Source: Desulfobacteraceae bacterium (GTDB lineage Bacteria > Desulfobacterota > Desulfobacteria > Desulfobacterales > JAABPS01). Taken from it: DNA of 5,787 bases. Below the pieces are notes generated by a model, which saw only the letters and a list, made by a program, of their open reading frames with translations, did no database searches and was not told the DNA's origin. This document shows positions 1 through 5,210 of this stretch, in pieces (positions within the stretch are counted from its first letter, which is position 1; every line of letters begins with the position of its first letter). Location: NCBI GenBank assembly GCA_011391835.1, contig JAABPS010000070.1:1-5787 (forward strand). Direction: 5' to 3'. Made by a program: the position numbers and the translations under genes.

Positions 1-707
1 TGCTGATTTGTGAAAACAGCTCAAAAGAAATTCGTATCGAATTTGATGAAATTCTTGTAGCCGTTGGCCGTGTGGCAAATACATCTGGTTTTGGCCTGGA
101 AGAACTGGGGGTTTCCTTAACAGATAGGGGAACCATTGAAACCGACGCATTTTTGCAAACGAATTTTCCGAATATCTTTTGCGCTGGAGATGTGGCTGGC
201 CCTTATCAATTTACACACACAGCATCACACCAGGCGTGGTATGCATCGGTAAACGCATTGTTTGGTAAATTTAAAAAGTTCAAAGCAGACTACCGGGTGA
301 TTCCGTGGGCAACCTTTACAGACCCGGAAGTCGCACGAGTCGGTATCAATGAGCAGGAAGCACGAGCCCAAAAGATAGACCATGAAATAACCGTGTATCC
401 GCTCAAAGATCTTGACCGCGCCATTGCAGATTCAGAGGATTATGGATTTGTAAAAATCCTGACCAAAACAGGAACAGATAAAATCTTAGGTGTTGCCATT
501 GTAGGTTCACACGCAAGTGATATTATTGCGGAGTATATTTTTGCCATGAAAAACAATCTGGGGCTTAATAAAATCTTAGGAACCATCCATATATATCCGA
601 CACTGGCTGAAGCGAACAAGCTGGCCGCAGGCCAATGGAGAAAACAACACGCACCTGAAAAACTGCTTAACTTGATTGAAAAGTATCATGCATGGATGCG
701 CTGTTGA
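1..707 (+). CDS. C-terminal part of a class I FAD-dependent pyridine nucleotide-disulfide oxidoreductase (mercuric reductase / lipoamide dehydrogenase-like)
   Basis: The reading frame is open from base 3 and enters from outside the window, so the true start is upstream; 234 residues are visible. It begins in the end of the NAD(P)-binding region (ILVAVGRVANT, the usual VGRxPN-type segment). It continues with the second FAD-binding motif (NIFCAGDVAG, about visible residues 57-66) and then the dimerisation domain with TDPEVARVG and HIYPTLAEANK (196-206). Family knowledge: lipoamide dehydrogenase has a catalytic His in HPTxxE. Here that position is Tyr (YPTLAE) while the Glu is kept, so lipoamide is an unlikely substrate and the mercuric-reductase-like or uncharacterised branch fits better. 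The redox-active CxxxxC near the N-terminus lies outside the window, so the reaction cannot be named. The C-terminal tail (APEKLLNLIEKYHAW) reminds me of oxidoreductases found with or fused to TVP38/TMEM64 membrane proteins, which is a recollection only. It is separated by about 960 bases from the next gene and is probably a different transcription unit. Confidence 0.93.
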   Translation, partial: LICENSSKEIRIEFDEILVAVGRVANTSGFGLEELGVSLTDRGTIETDAFLQTNFPNIFCAGDVAGPYQFTHTASHQAWYASVNALFGKFKKFKADYRVIPWATFTDPEVARVGINEQEARAQKIDHEITVYPLKDLDRAIADSEDYGFVKILTKTGTDKILGVAIVGSHASDIIAEYIFAMKNNLGLNKILGTIHIYPTLAEANKLAAGQWRKQHAPEKLLNLIEKYHAWMRC

Positions 708-1132
708 TTATCTTAGAAGCATGAGATACATTTTAATGGACGCCTACTCATTTCAAACTCCTTTGTCATACCCCGGTTTAGAGGCTGTGTCACAATTAAA
801 AAATAGCTCATCTGAGGCCGTTTTCCATAGGTGTTTGACCCCTAAAATTCAAAAATAATGCAATGTCGGCCAAACTGGGAAGCCATATTTTATGCAAAGT
901 TCGAAAATAATAATTGCGACGCAGTCTGTTATCCGGGGTATCCAATACTTATTATTTTAGATTTAGATATAGCCGATAGGGTTATTCTAAATCAAGTTGC
1001 CGTAGGAAACTACGTTTCCCTCTCTCCTCGAAGACAAATTAAATCTGTCAATAATGAGGAAAAAAGAAGGTGGAGAAGTATTCAGATGTAAATCGAGTTT
1101 AGATGAAAAAACCAATCAATTTTTAGCATATA

Positions 1133-1369
1133 TTATAAGGCCGGAGTTATTTCAAATCTCAGTCGATCTTTTTCCTTCTGCTCAAGTTCAAGCAACGCTG
1201 GTTCCCCGGTTACAAGCTCTTTTTAAATCCTCTCAATAGAAGAAAAAATATGATGTTGTGTGTCATCAAAATCAGTTTTGGTCTGAACCGCTTGATCATT
1301 AGTTAAAGAAACTTTTAATGATCCTCCCCGTAGCAAGCTACAGTACAGGGAAAAGTAAGTTTTATCCAC
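1133..1369 (-). pseudogene. Possible degenerate coding fragment with an in-frame stop
   Basis: Read on the minus strand from a GTG at 1369, the sequence gives 48 residues (beginning MDKTYFSLYC, ending HHIFSSIERI). A TAA at 1225-1223 follows, and then in the same frame 29 more residues (starting KELVTGEPALLELEQKEK, ending LRFEITPAL) before TAA at 1135-1133. The second part has the charged, helix-like composition of real protein, and its continuity in one frame across a single stop suggests a decayed gene. I do not recognise a family. A plus-strand frame covers part of the same bases, the GTG start has no convincing ribosome binding site, and the palindrome at 1330-1341 sits inside it, so this could be chance. 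Confidence 0.25.
1294..1341. repeat. Two adjacent inverted repeats
   Basis: GATCATTA (1294-1301) is the exact reverse complement of TAATGATC (1316-1323), with a 14-base loop. Seven bases later GTAGC-AA-GCTAC (1330-1341) forms a second short palindrome, flanked by CCC on the left and by GGG (1348-1350) further out on the right. There is no T-run on either side, so neither is a standard terminator. Confidence 0.5.
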
Positions 1370-1441
1370 TCAGATAGAAGTAGTTAGCTCACAAATAGTC
1401 CTTAAAAAAATAAGATTACACAAAAAAATTAAGTAGTAATT

Positions 1442-1477
1442 AATAGTTAAATATATATTAAGTACTCCTTAACTATT
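1442..1477. repeat. 9-bp inverted repeat in AT-rich DNA
   Basis: AATAGTTAA (1442-1450) is matched by its reverse complement TTAACTATT (1469-1477) around an 18-base, AT-rich centre. It lies just upstream of the 13-bp inverted repeat and the possible promoter of the mvhD-metVF operon. It may be a protein-binding site, but AT richness makes chance repeats more likely here. Confidence 0.4.
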
Positions 1478-1480
1478 TTA

Positions 1481-1515
1481 TTTTATTGGTTTTATTCTTG
1501 ACAAAACCAATAAAA
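1481..1515. promoter_or_regulatory. Perfect 13-bp inverted repeat, candidate operator
   Basis: TTTTATTGGTTTT (1481-1493) and AAAACCAATAAAA (1503-1515) are exact reverse complements separated by 9 bases. The right edge of the centre contains TTGACA (1498-1503), a perfect -35 hexamer. A dimeric regulator bound here would cover the -35 region of the operon promoter. There is no T-run after the stem on the + strand, so it does not look like a terminator. The role is inferred from position and symmetry. Confidence 0.5.
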
Positions 1516-1526
1516 AGGTGTGGAAT
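1498..1526 (+). promoter_or_regulatory. Possible sigma70-type promoter for the mvhD-metVF operon
   Basis: TTGACA (1498-1503) matches the -35 consensus fully. Seventeen bases later TGGAAT (1521-1526) matches TATAAT at four of six positions, so the -10 is weak. Transcription would begin near 1533, just before the leader hairpin at 1536. A second -10-like sequence, TACAAT at 1550-1555, has no good -35 at proper spacing. A weak -10 with a symmetric site over the -35 would suit a regulated promoter. Confidence 0.35.
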
Positions 1527-1535
1527 ATTTTTAAC

Positions 1536-1576
1536 TTAAAGCAATGTTATACAATGGCGTATGCTTCTTGCTTTAA
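1536..1576 (+). promoter_or_regulatory. Leader hairpin upstream of the mvhD-like gene
   Basis: TTAAAGCAA (1536-1544) pairs exactly with TTGCTTTAA (1568-1576). Inside the loop ATAC (1549-1552) can pair with GTAT (1559-1562), giving a nested stem with internal loops. It precedes the T-tailed hairpin at 1598-1632 by 21 bases, so the two together could form a structured 5' leader. It does not match a riboswitch class I recognise. Confidence 0.4.
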
Positions 1577-1597
1577 CCTGGTTCTAAACGACAACGG

Positions 1598-1632
1598 CGT
1601 CCAACTCTGATGAAGAGAAGGACGTTTTTTTT
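1598..1632 (+). terminator. Rho-independent terminator or attenuator in the operon leader
   Basis: CGTCC (1598-1602) pairs with GGACG (1620-1624). Across a symmetric AA/AA internal loop, CTCT (1605-1608) pairs with AGAG (1614-1617) around GATGA. Eight Ts follow directly (1625-1632). This is a good intrinsic terminator shape, although the stem is interrupted. It ends 34 bases before the mvhD-like start codon and no complete gene lies just upstream, so either it attenuates the operon leader or it ends a short leader or small RNA. It also argues against starting the gene at the ATG at 1610, which falls in the hairpin loop. Confidence 0.6.
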
Positions 1633-1666
1633 GAGCAGATGTAGAATTTTTAAGGAGAAAAATAGC

Positions 1667-2074
1667 ATGACAAAATTAGACAAACCCAATGTAACACTAT
1701 TTCATTGTATCAATTCCATTGATGAAAAGCTGACCAAATCTTATATACATAAAAGAAATATCAATGTGAAATTGATAAGCCTTCCTTGCTCAAGCCTGGT
1801 AAAGGATGTTTATCTCCTTCGTGCTTTCGAGGCAGGTGCCGATGCGGTAGCTGTTTTAGTTTGCCCCGAAAATCAATGCAGGCATTTACAAGGCAGTATA
1901 AGAGCAAGAAAGCGGGTTGAGAGAACAAAAAAAATATTAGAAGAAATAGGATTGGATCAAGAGCGCTTATCAGTTATTAACGTATCTATAACGGATCAAC
2001 TTGCAGTGAGCAAAATCCTTCAGGAAATCGTAGCCGGTCTTTCTGATTTAGGTCCCATTCGAGTTGCCGCCTAA
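1667..2074 (+). CDS. mvhD: MvhD/FlpD-family hydrogenase iron-sulfur subunit-like protein
   Basis: The 135-residue protein fits the small MvhD family (Pfam FlpD/MvhD, usually about 130-150 residues). In known complexes this protein carries a [2Fe-2S] cluster and passes electrons between a hydrogenase or formate dehydrogenase and HdrA. Matching segments are LFHC (Cys14), ISLPCSSLVKDVYLLRAFEAGADAV (Cys41), VCPENQCRHLQGSIRARKRV (Cys66, Cys71) and LEEIGLDQERLSVINVS. The start at 1667 is chosen because AAGGAG (1652-1657) lies 9 bases upstream; a longer frame from 1610 would begin inside the terminator hairpin. Oddities: the usual N-terminal CxxC appears as CINS, with Ser17 in place of the second Cys, and the CHYxxGN signature is CRHLQGS. 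The protein is therefore divergent and cluster ligation may differ. It is the first gene of the operon, 87 bases before metV, so an electron-transfer role for MetVF is inferred. Confidence 0.85.
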   Translation: MTKLDKPNVTLFHCINSIDEKLTKSYIHKRNINVKLISLPCSSLVKDVYLLRAFEAGADAVAVLVCPENQCRHLQGSIRARKRVERTKKILEEIGLDQERLSVINVSITDQLAVSKILQEIVAGLSDLGPIRVAA

Positions 2075-2161
2075 TTCTGGTAAAAATCACTTTTTTCTTT
2101 CTTATTTATTAAAAGAATTAACATCAATCTGTCACATTCAAGTGACGTATGGAGTTGCGCT
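2075..2161 (+). promoter_or_regulatory. mvhD-metV spacer with a hairpin just before the metV ribosome binding site
   Basis: This 87-base spacer is the longest gap in the operon. GTCAC (2131-2135) and GTGAC (2142-2146) form a 5-bp inverted repeat around ATTCAA, four bases before the GGAG (2151-2154) that serves metV. Near its start a very weak stem (TGGT/ATCA, about 2079-2090) is followed by a T-rich run, which might cause partial termination. Both readings are tentative. The element may tune metV translation or expression relative to mvhD. Confidence 0.3.
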
Positions 2162-2830
2162 ATGATTGTTGGTGAACAAAAACCGGTTAGAGAAATTATC
2201 GATACAATTATACGATACAAAAAGCTTCTTATTTTAGGTTGCGGGACATGTGTAAAAACCTGCTTTGTCGGCGGAGAAGATGAGGTGGCGGCATTGGCAT
2301 CAGCGCTGCGCCTTGCCTTAAAACAGGAAGATAGGAAAATCGAGATAGAAGAGCAAACTGTCGAGCGTCAGTGTGAAAATGAATTTATACAAGAGGCAGC
2401 CAACGCTGTTGCCAGAAATGAAGCGGTATTATCCCTTGCGTGTGGCGCAGGTGTTCAGGCTTTAGCGAAACGCTTTGGAGATACACCTGTATTACCAGGC
2501 GTTAATACAACGTTTATTGGAATTCAACAAAAGCCCGGGCTATTTACTGAAGAGTGCCAGGGGTGCGGAAATTGTGTTCTGGCTGTCTTTGGTGGTATCT
2601 GCCCTATTACGCGCTGTTCTAAAAAGCTATTAAACGGACCCTGCGGCGGCTCTCAAAAGGGACGGTGTGAAATTAATCCTGAGACAGAGTGCGCATGGCA
2701 GCTTATCATTGACCGTCTAACACTGCTGGGCCAACATAAAAATTTACGGGCATACATTCCTCCCAAAAACTGGCAACCCAGCATTTCTGGAGGACCGAGA
2801 AAATATATCCGGGAGGATCACATCATATGA
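2162..2830 (+). CDS. metV: MetV: cysteine-rich partner subunit of methylenetetrahydrofolate reductase
   Basis: The protein has 222 residues. Its C-terminal half is the MTHFR C-terminal zinc/FeS-type domain (Pfam MTHFR_C), shown by ECQGCGNC (Cys132, 135, 138), FGGICPITRC (Cys147, 152), LLNGPCGGS (Cys161), GRCE (Cys169) and TECAW (Cys177). The N-terminal half has CGTCVKTCFVGG (Cys27, 30, 34) plus Cys71 and Cys94, which look like further FeS ligands. In acetogens MetV binds MetF and supplies its flavin with electrons; it is not catalytic alone. GGAG at 2151-2154 lies 7 bases before the ATG, which supports the start. The stop codon overlaps the metF start (ATGA, 2827-2830), indicating translational coupling and equal production of the two subunits, as expected for a heterodimer. 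The full cysteine set and ordinary length suggest an intact protein. Confidence 0.93.
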   Translation: MIVGEQKPVREIIDTIIRYKKLLILGCGTCVKTCFVGGEDEVAALASALRLALKQEDRKIEIEEQTVERQCENEFIQEAANAVARNEAVLSLACGAGVQALAKRFGDTPVLPGVNTTFIGIQQKPGLFTEECQGCGNCVLAVFGGICPITRCSKKLLNGPCGGSQKGRCEINPETECAWQLIIDRLTLLGQHKNLRAYIPPKNWQPSISGGPRKYIREDHII

Positions 2831-3744
2831 ATGCATTGCCTTTAAGCCGATTGCACAGCGTACTATTAAAAGGTGAGTTTGCCGTTACGGCTGAATGCGG
2901 CCCGCCACGAGGGGCAAATGAGGAAGTAGTAAAACAAAAGGCACAATTATTAAAAGGATACGTGGATGCGGTGAATGTGACTGACAACCAGACAGCGATT
3001 GTCAGGATGTCAAGTATTGCCGCCTCAGCCCTTCTTTTACAAATAGGACTCGAGCCTGTTATGCAGATGGTCGTTCGCGATCGAAACAGGATCGCCCTTC
3101 AATCAGATCTTTTAGGGGCATATGCTTTAGGCATGAGAAATATCTTATGCCTTTCAGGTGATCATCAGGCATTTGGCAGTCAGCCTGATGCCTTAAATGT
3201 TTTTGATATTGATTCCACGCATTTGATTCACACTGTGAAAACAATGCGTGATGAAGGAAAAGATATGAGCGGGTATGCGCTGGATAAGCCTCCTCGAATG
3301 TTTATCGGTGCCGCAGCGAACCCCTTTGCCGATCCCTTCGAATATCGGGTGGTCCGGCTGGCAAAAAAAATTGACGCGGGAGTGGATTTTATTCAGACAC
3401 AATGTATCTATAATATGGATAGATTTAAAAAATGGATACACCTTGCCCGCGAAGAAGGCCTGACTGAAAAAGCATATATCTTGGGCGGAATAACCCCGCT
3501 TAAATCATCAGGGATGGCAAGGTACATGAAAAACAAAGTCGCGGGGATGGATGTGCCAGATGAAATCATCAAAAGAATGGACAATGTTGAAAAGAAAAAA
3601 GCTGCGGATGAAGGCATAAAGATATGCCTTGAAACGATTGAAGAATTAAAGGAGATCAATGGCGTTTCCGGCATCCATATCATGGCAATCGAATGGGAAG
3701 AAAAAGTGCCTGAAATTGTCAAAAACGCGGGTCTTAAAAATTGA
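2827..3744 (+). CDS. metF: MetF: 5,10-methylenetetrahydrofolate reductase
   Basis: The 305-residue protein fits the MetF TIM-barrel flavoprotein family. The enzyme reduces 5,10-methylene-tetrahydrofolate to 5-methyl-tetrahydrofolate in the methyl branch of the Wood-Ljungdahl pathway or for methionine synthesis. Visible landmarks are AECGPPRGANEE near the N-terminus (Glu23 in the position of the family's catalytic Glu), VDAVNVTDNQTA, LEPVMQMVVRDRNR, YALGMRNILCLSGDH (Asp112 in the position of the conserved Asp of the RGD-like motif), FIGAAANPFADP and DFIQTQCIYNM. The start overlaps metV by four bases, with GGAGG at 2812-2816 placed 10 bases upstream. Partnership with MetV implies a ferredoxin- or complex-linked enzyme and not the free NADH-using bacterial type, but which donor it uses is not visible. 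The direction in the cell (reductive or oxidative) also cannot be told from sequence. Confidence 0.95.
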   Translation: MNALPLSRLHSVLLKGEFAVTAECGPPRGANEEVVKQKAQLLKGYVDAVNVTDNQTAIVRMSSIAASALLLQIGLEPVMQMVVRDRNRIALQSDLLGAYALGMRNILCLSGDHQAFGSQPDALNVFDIDSTHLIHTVKTMRDEGKDMSGYALDKPPRMFIGAAANPFADPFEYRVVRLAKKIDAGVDFIQTQCIYNMDRFKKWIHLAREEGLTEKAYILGGITPLKSSGMARYMKNKVAGMDVPDEIIKRMDNVEKKKAADEGIKICLETIEELKEINGVSGIHIMAIEWEEKVPEIVKNAGLKN

Positions 3745-3768
3745 ATGGTTATGTCTAACGAGGATTGA

Positions 3769-5169
3769 ATGCCAAAAAAATATCATATCACTGTTAAACC
3801 AACGCCACCGCGGCAGTATCCTGTCGGCAAATATACGGCAGTGGAATTCCGGGAAGATTGCGCTGGGAGCTGCAAGGAATGCGTTAAGAAAAAATGTGTG
3901 TACGGCATTTTTAAAGAAAATTATCAGCATATCAGCTCCATGAAAGAGCCGGTCTATCTGTATGCCTGCAAAAGTTGTTTTCGGTGTGTCCAGGAATGCA
4001 CAAAAGGCATCTTTTCACGCGCAATAAATCCTGAATACAGGAACCTTGGCGATGAATATTGGACACCGAATATTATCCATAGCACGTGGTATCAAGCCCA
4101 TACGGGAAATATTCCGGTGTCCGGAGCTGGATATCGTGGTCCTTTTGTGGGGAAAGGTTTTGATTCCATGTGGACGGACATGTCTGAAATCGTACGCCCC
4201 ACCAGAGACGGAATTCATGGACGGGAATATATCAATACATGCATAGAACTCTCTCGACGTCCCCGGCGTCTTCGGTTTCATACGGATTTGACCCTCGTGC
4301 AAGATGTTCCCCCAATTCTGGAAATACCTCTGCCGATCTTGTTTCAACAGCCGGTGGTTGGGGTTCTGAACAAGAACATACTTATGTCGATGGTAAAGGC
4401 CGCCCACTCTATTGGCACCATGGTGTTCGTTCAGCCTGGGAATATTACGGAAAAATTTTTACCATATACAAAAAGCTTCATTCCATACCTGACACTGAAA
4501 AATTATAAGAAATATACCGATCTTGTTCGGCAGTGCAAAATGGTTGAGATCAGCTATGAAGCCGGCATGGAAAACGATGTTTCAGCAATTCGGGATATCA
4601 ATAAAGATCTGTTTATCTCAGTAGCCGTTCCATTGAAAGCCGATGCACCACATATTTCTCTTAAACTCGCTGAAACGGATATTGATACAATTCACTACTA
4701 TGCAGATAACCATGGCCGGGAAATTGACTCAAAACGTCCTCGGTTTATAAAAGAGATGATTAGAGAAATTCATCTGGCCCTTGTAAACAAATCCTTGCGT
4801 CAGAAAGTAAATTTGCTGTTTTCCGGAGGGATTGCAATGGCTGAGCATGTGACCAAGGCAATTATTTGCGGTGCCGATGGTGTAGCCATTGACGCTCCGC
4901 TGCTCATCGCCATGGAATGCCGGATGTGTTACCAGTGCAGGGAAGGACTTTCATGCCCAGCAAAACTTGAAGAAGTGAAACCGGGTTTTGGGTCCGCCCG
5001 AATTATCAACTTAATGGGAGCATGGCGAAACCAGATCCTCGAAATGCTTGGTGCCATGGGGCTTCGGGAAGTCAGAAGGTTGCGTGGCGAAGTTGGCAGG
5101 TCCTTGTGGTTTGAAGATTTGGAAAAGGAAAACTTTGCACCGATATTTGGTGAAAGAAAGGTGTCATAA
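3769..5169 (+). CDS. Ferredoxin-fused glutamate-synthase-like FMN/FeS protein (466 aa)
   Basis: Two cysteine groups open the protein: C31-x3-C35-x2-C38-x4-C43 (irregular) and C67-x2-C70-x2-C73-x3-C77 (classic [4Fe-4S]). The rest resembles the FMN-binding synthase domain of glutamate synthase (Pfam Glu_synthase): YRGPFVGKGFDSMW (from Tyr122), LFSGGIAMAEHVTKAIICGA (Gly353-Gly354, phosphate-binding style), AMECRMCYQCREGLSCP (Cys384, 387, 390, 396, placed like the 3Fe-4S ligands of glutamate synthase) and a tail with LGAMGLREVRRLRGEVGRS. The AGHDGGTG segment of true glutamate synthases is replaced by ADNHGREI (312-319), and no glutaminase domain is present, so glutamate synthesis is doubtful. A flavin-FeS electron carrier is more likely. 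GAGGA (3760-3764) lies 4 bases before the ATG, and the gene is 24 bases after metF, so it is probably co-transcribed and may serve MetVF. Automated annotation would probably call it glutamate synthase-related protein. Confidence 0.85.
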   Translation: MPKKYHITVKPTPPRQYPVGKYTAVEFREDCAGSCKECVKKKCVYGIFKENYQHISSMKEPVYLYACKSCFRCVQECTKGIFSRAINPEYRNLGDEYWTPNIIHSTWYQAHTGNIPVSGAGYRGPFVGKGFDSMWTDMSEIVRPTRDGIHGREYINTCIELSRRPRRLRFHTDLTLVQDVPPILEIPLPILFQQPVVGVLNKNILMSMVKAAHSIGTMVFVQPGNITEKFLPYTKSFIPYLTLKNYKKYTDLVRQCKMVEISYEAGMENDVSAIRDINKDLFISVAVPLKADAPHISLKLAETDIDTIHYYADNHGREIDSKRPRFIKEMIREIHLALVNKSLRQKVNLLFSGGIAMAEHVTKAIICGADGVAIDAPLLIAMECRMCYQCREGLSCPAKLEEVKPGFGSARIINLMGAWRNQILEMLGAMGLREVRRLRGEVGRSLWFEDLEKENFAPIFGERKVS

Positions 5170-5210
5170 AATAAGATGATATCAACAATACAGAATTATA
5201 TTATAGACGA

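Larger units (their letters stand above)
708..1609. other. Long intergenic stretch with no supported gene
   Basis: Short plus-strand open frames at 676-858, 858-1091 and 1054-1239 show no recognisable motif or domain. The first overlaps the oxidoreductase gene. None looks like a maintained gene. The right part (about 1380-1560) is very AT-rich. The stretch contains many inverted repeats: 1001-1014 (CGTAG-GAAA-CTACG, a stem with a GNRA-type loop), 1251-1268, 1294-1323, 1330-1341, 1442-1477, 1481-1515 and 1536-1576. A protein-like trace on the minus strand (1133-1369) is listed separately. I saw no tRNA, rRNA, CRISPR repeat or transposase. Confidence 0.7.

Noticed and set aside
780..795. Insertion-sequence end (GAGGCTGTGTCACAA resembles some IS terminal repeats)
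   Set aside because: No matching inverted partner, no transposase and no target duplication found in the window; the resemblance is only from memory.
676..1239. Three short plus-strand open frames (676-858, 858-1091, 1054-1239) as genes
   Set aside because: No domain or motif, no convincing ribosome binding sites, overlap with the oxidoreductase end or with each other, and residue makeup like random translation.
1556..1573. Sigma54-type promoter (TGGC ... TTGCT)
   Set aside because: The GG and GC elements are 12 bases apart instead of the required 10, and the rest of the consensus is absent.
1610..1666. Longer start for the mvhD-like gene at the ATG at 1610
   Set aside because: The ATG falls in the loop of the T-tailed hairpin. 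The extra 19 residues are not typical of the family, and a clear AAGGAG precedes the ATG at 1667.
3059..3930. Minus-strand open frames opposite metF and the start of the synthase-like gene
   Set aside because: They are antisense shadows of well-supported coding sequences and show no protein family features.
4015..4508. Other-frame open frames (4015-4407 minus, 4046-4246 and 4239-4508 plus) inside the 466-residue gene
   Set aside because: The main frame has recognisable family motifs throughout; the others have none.
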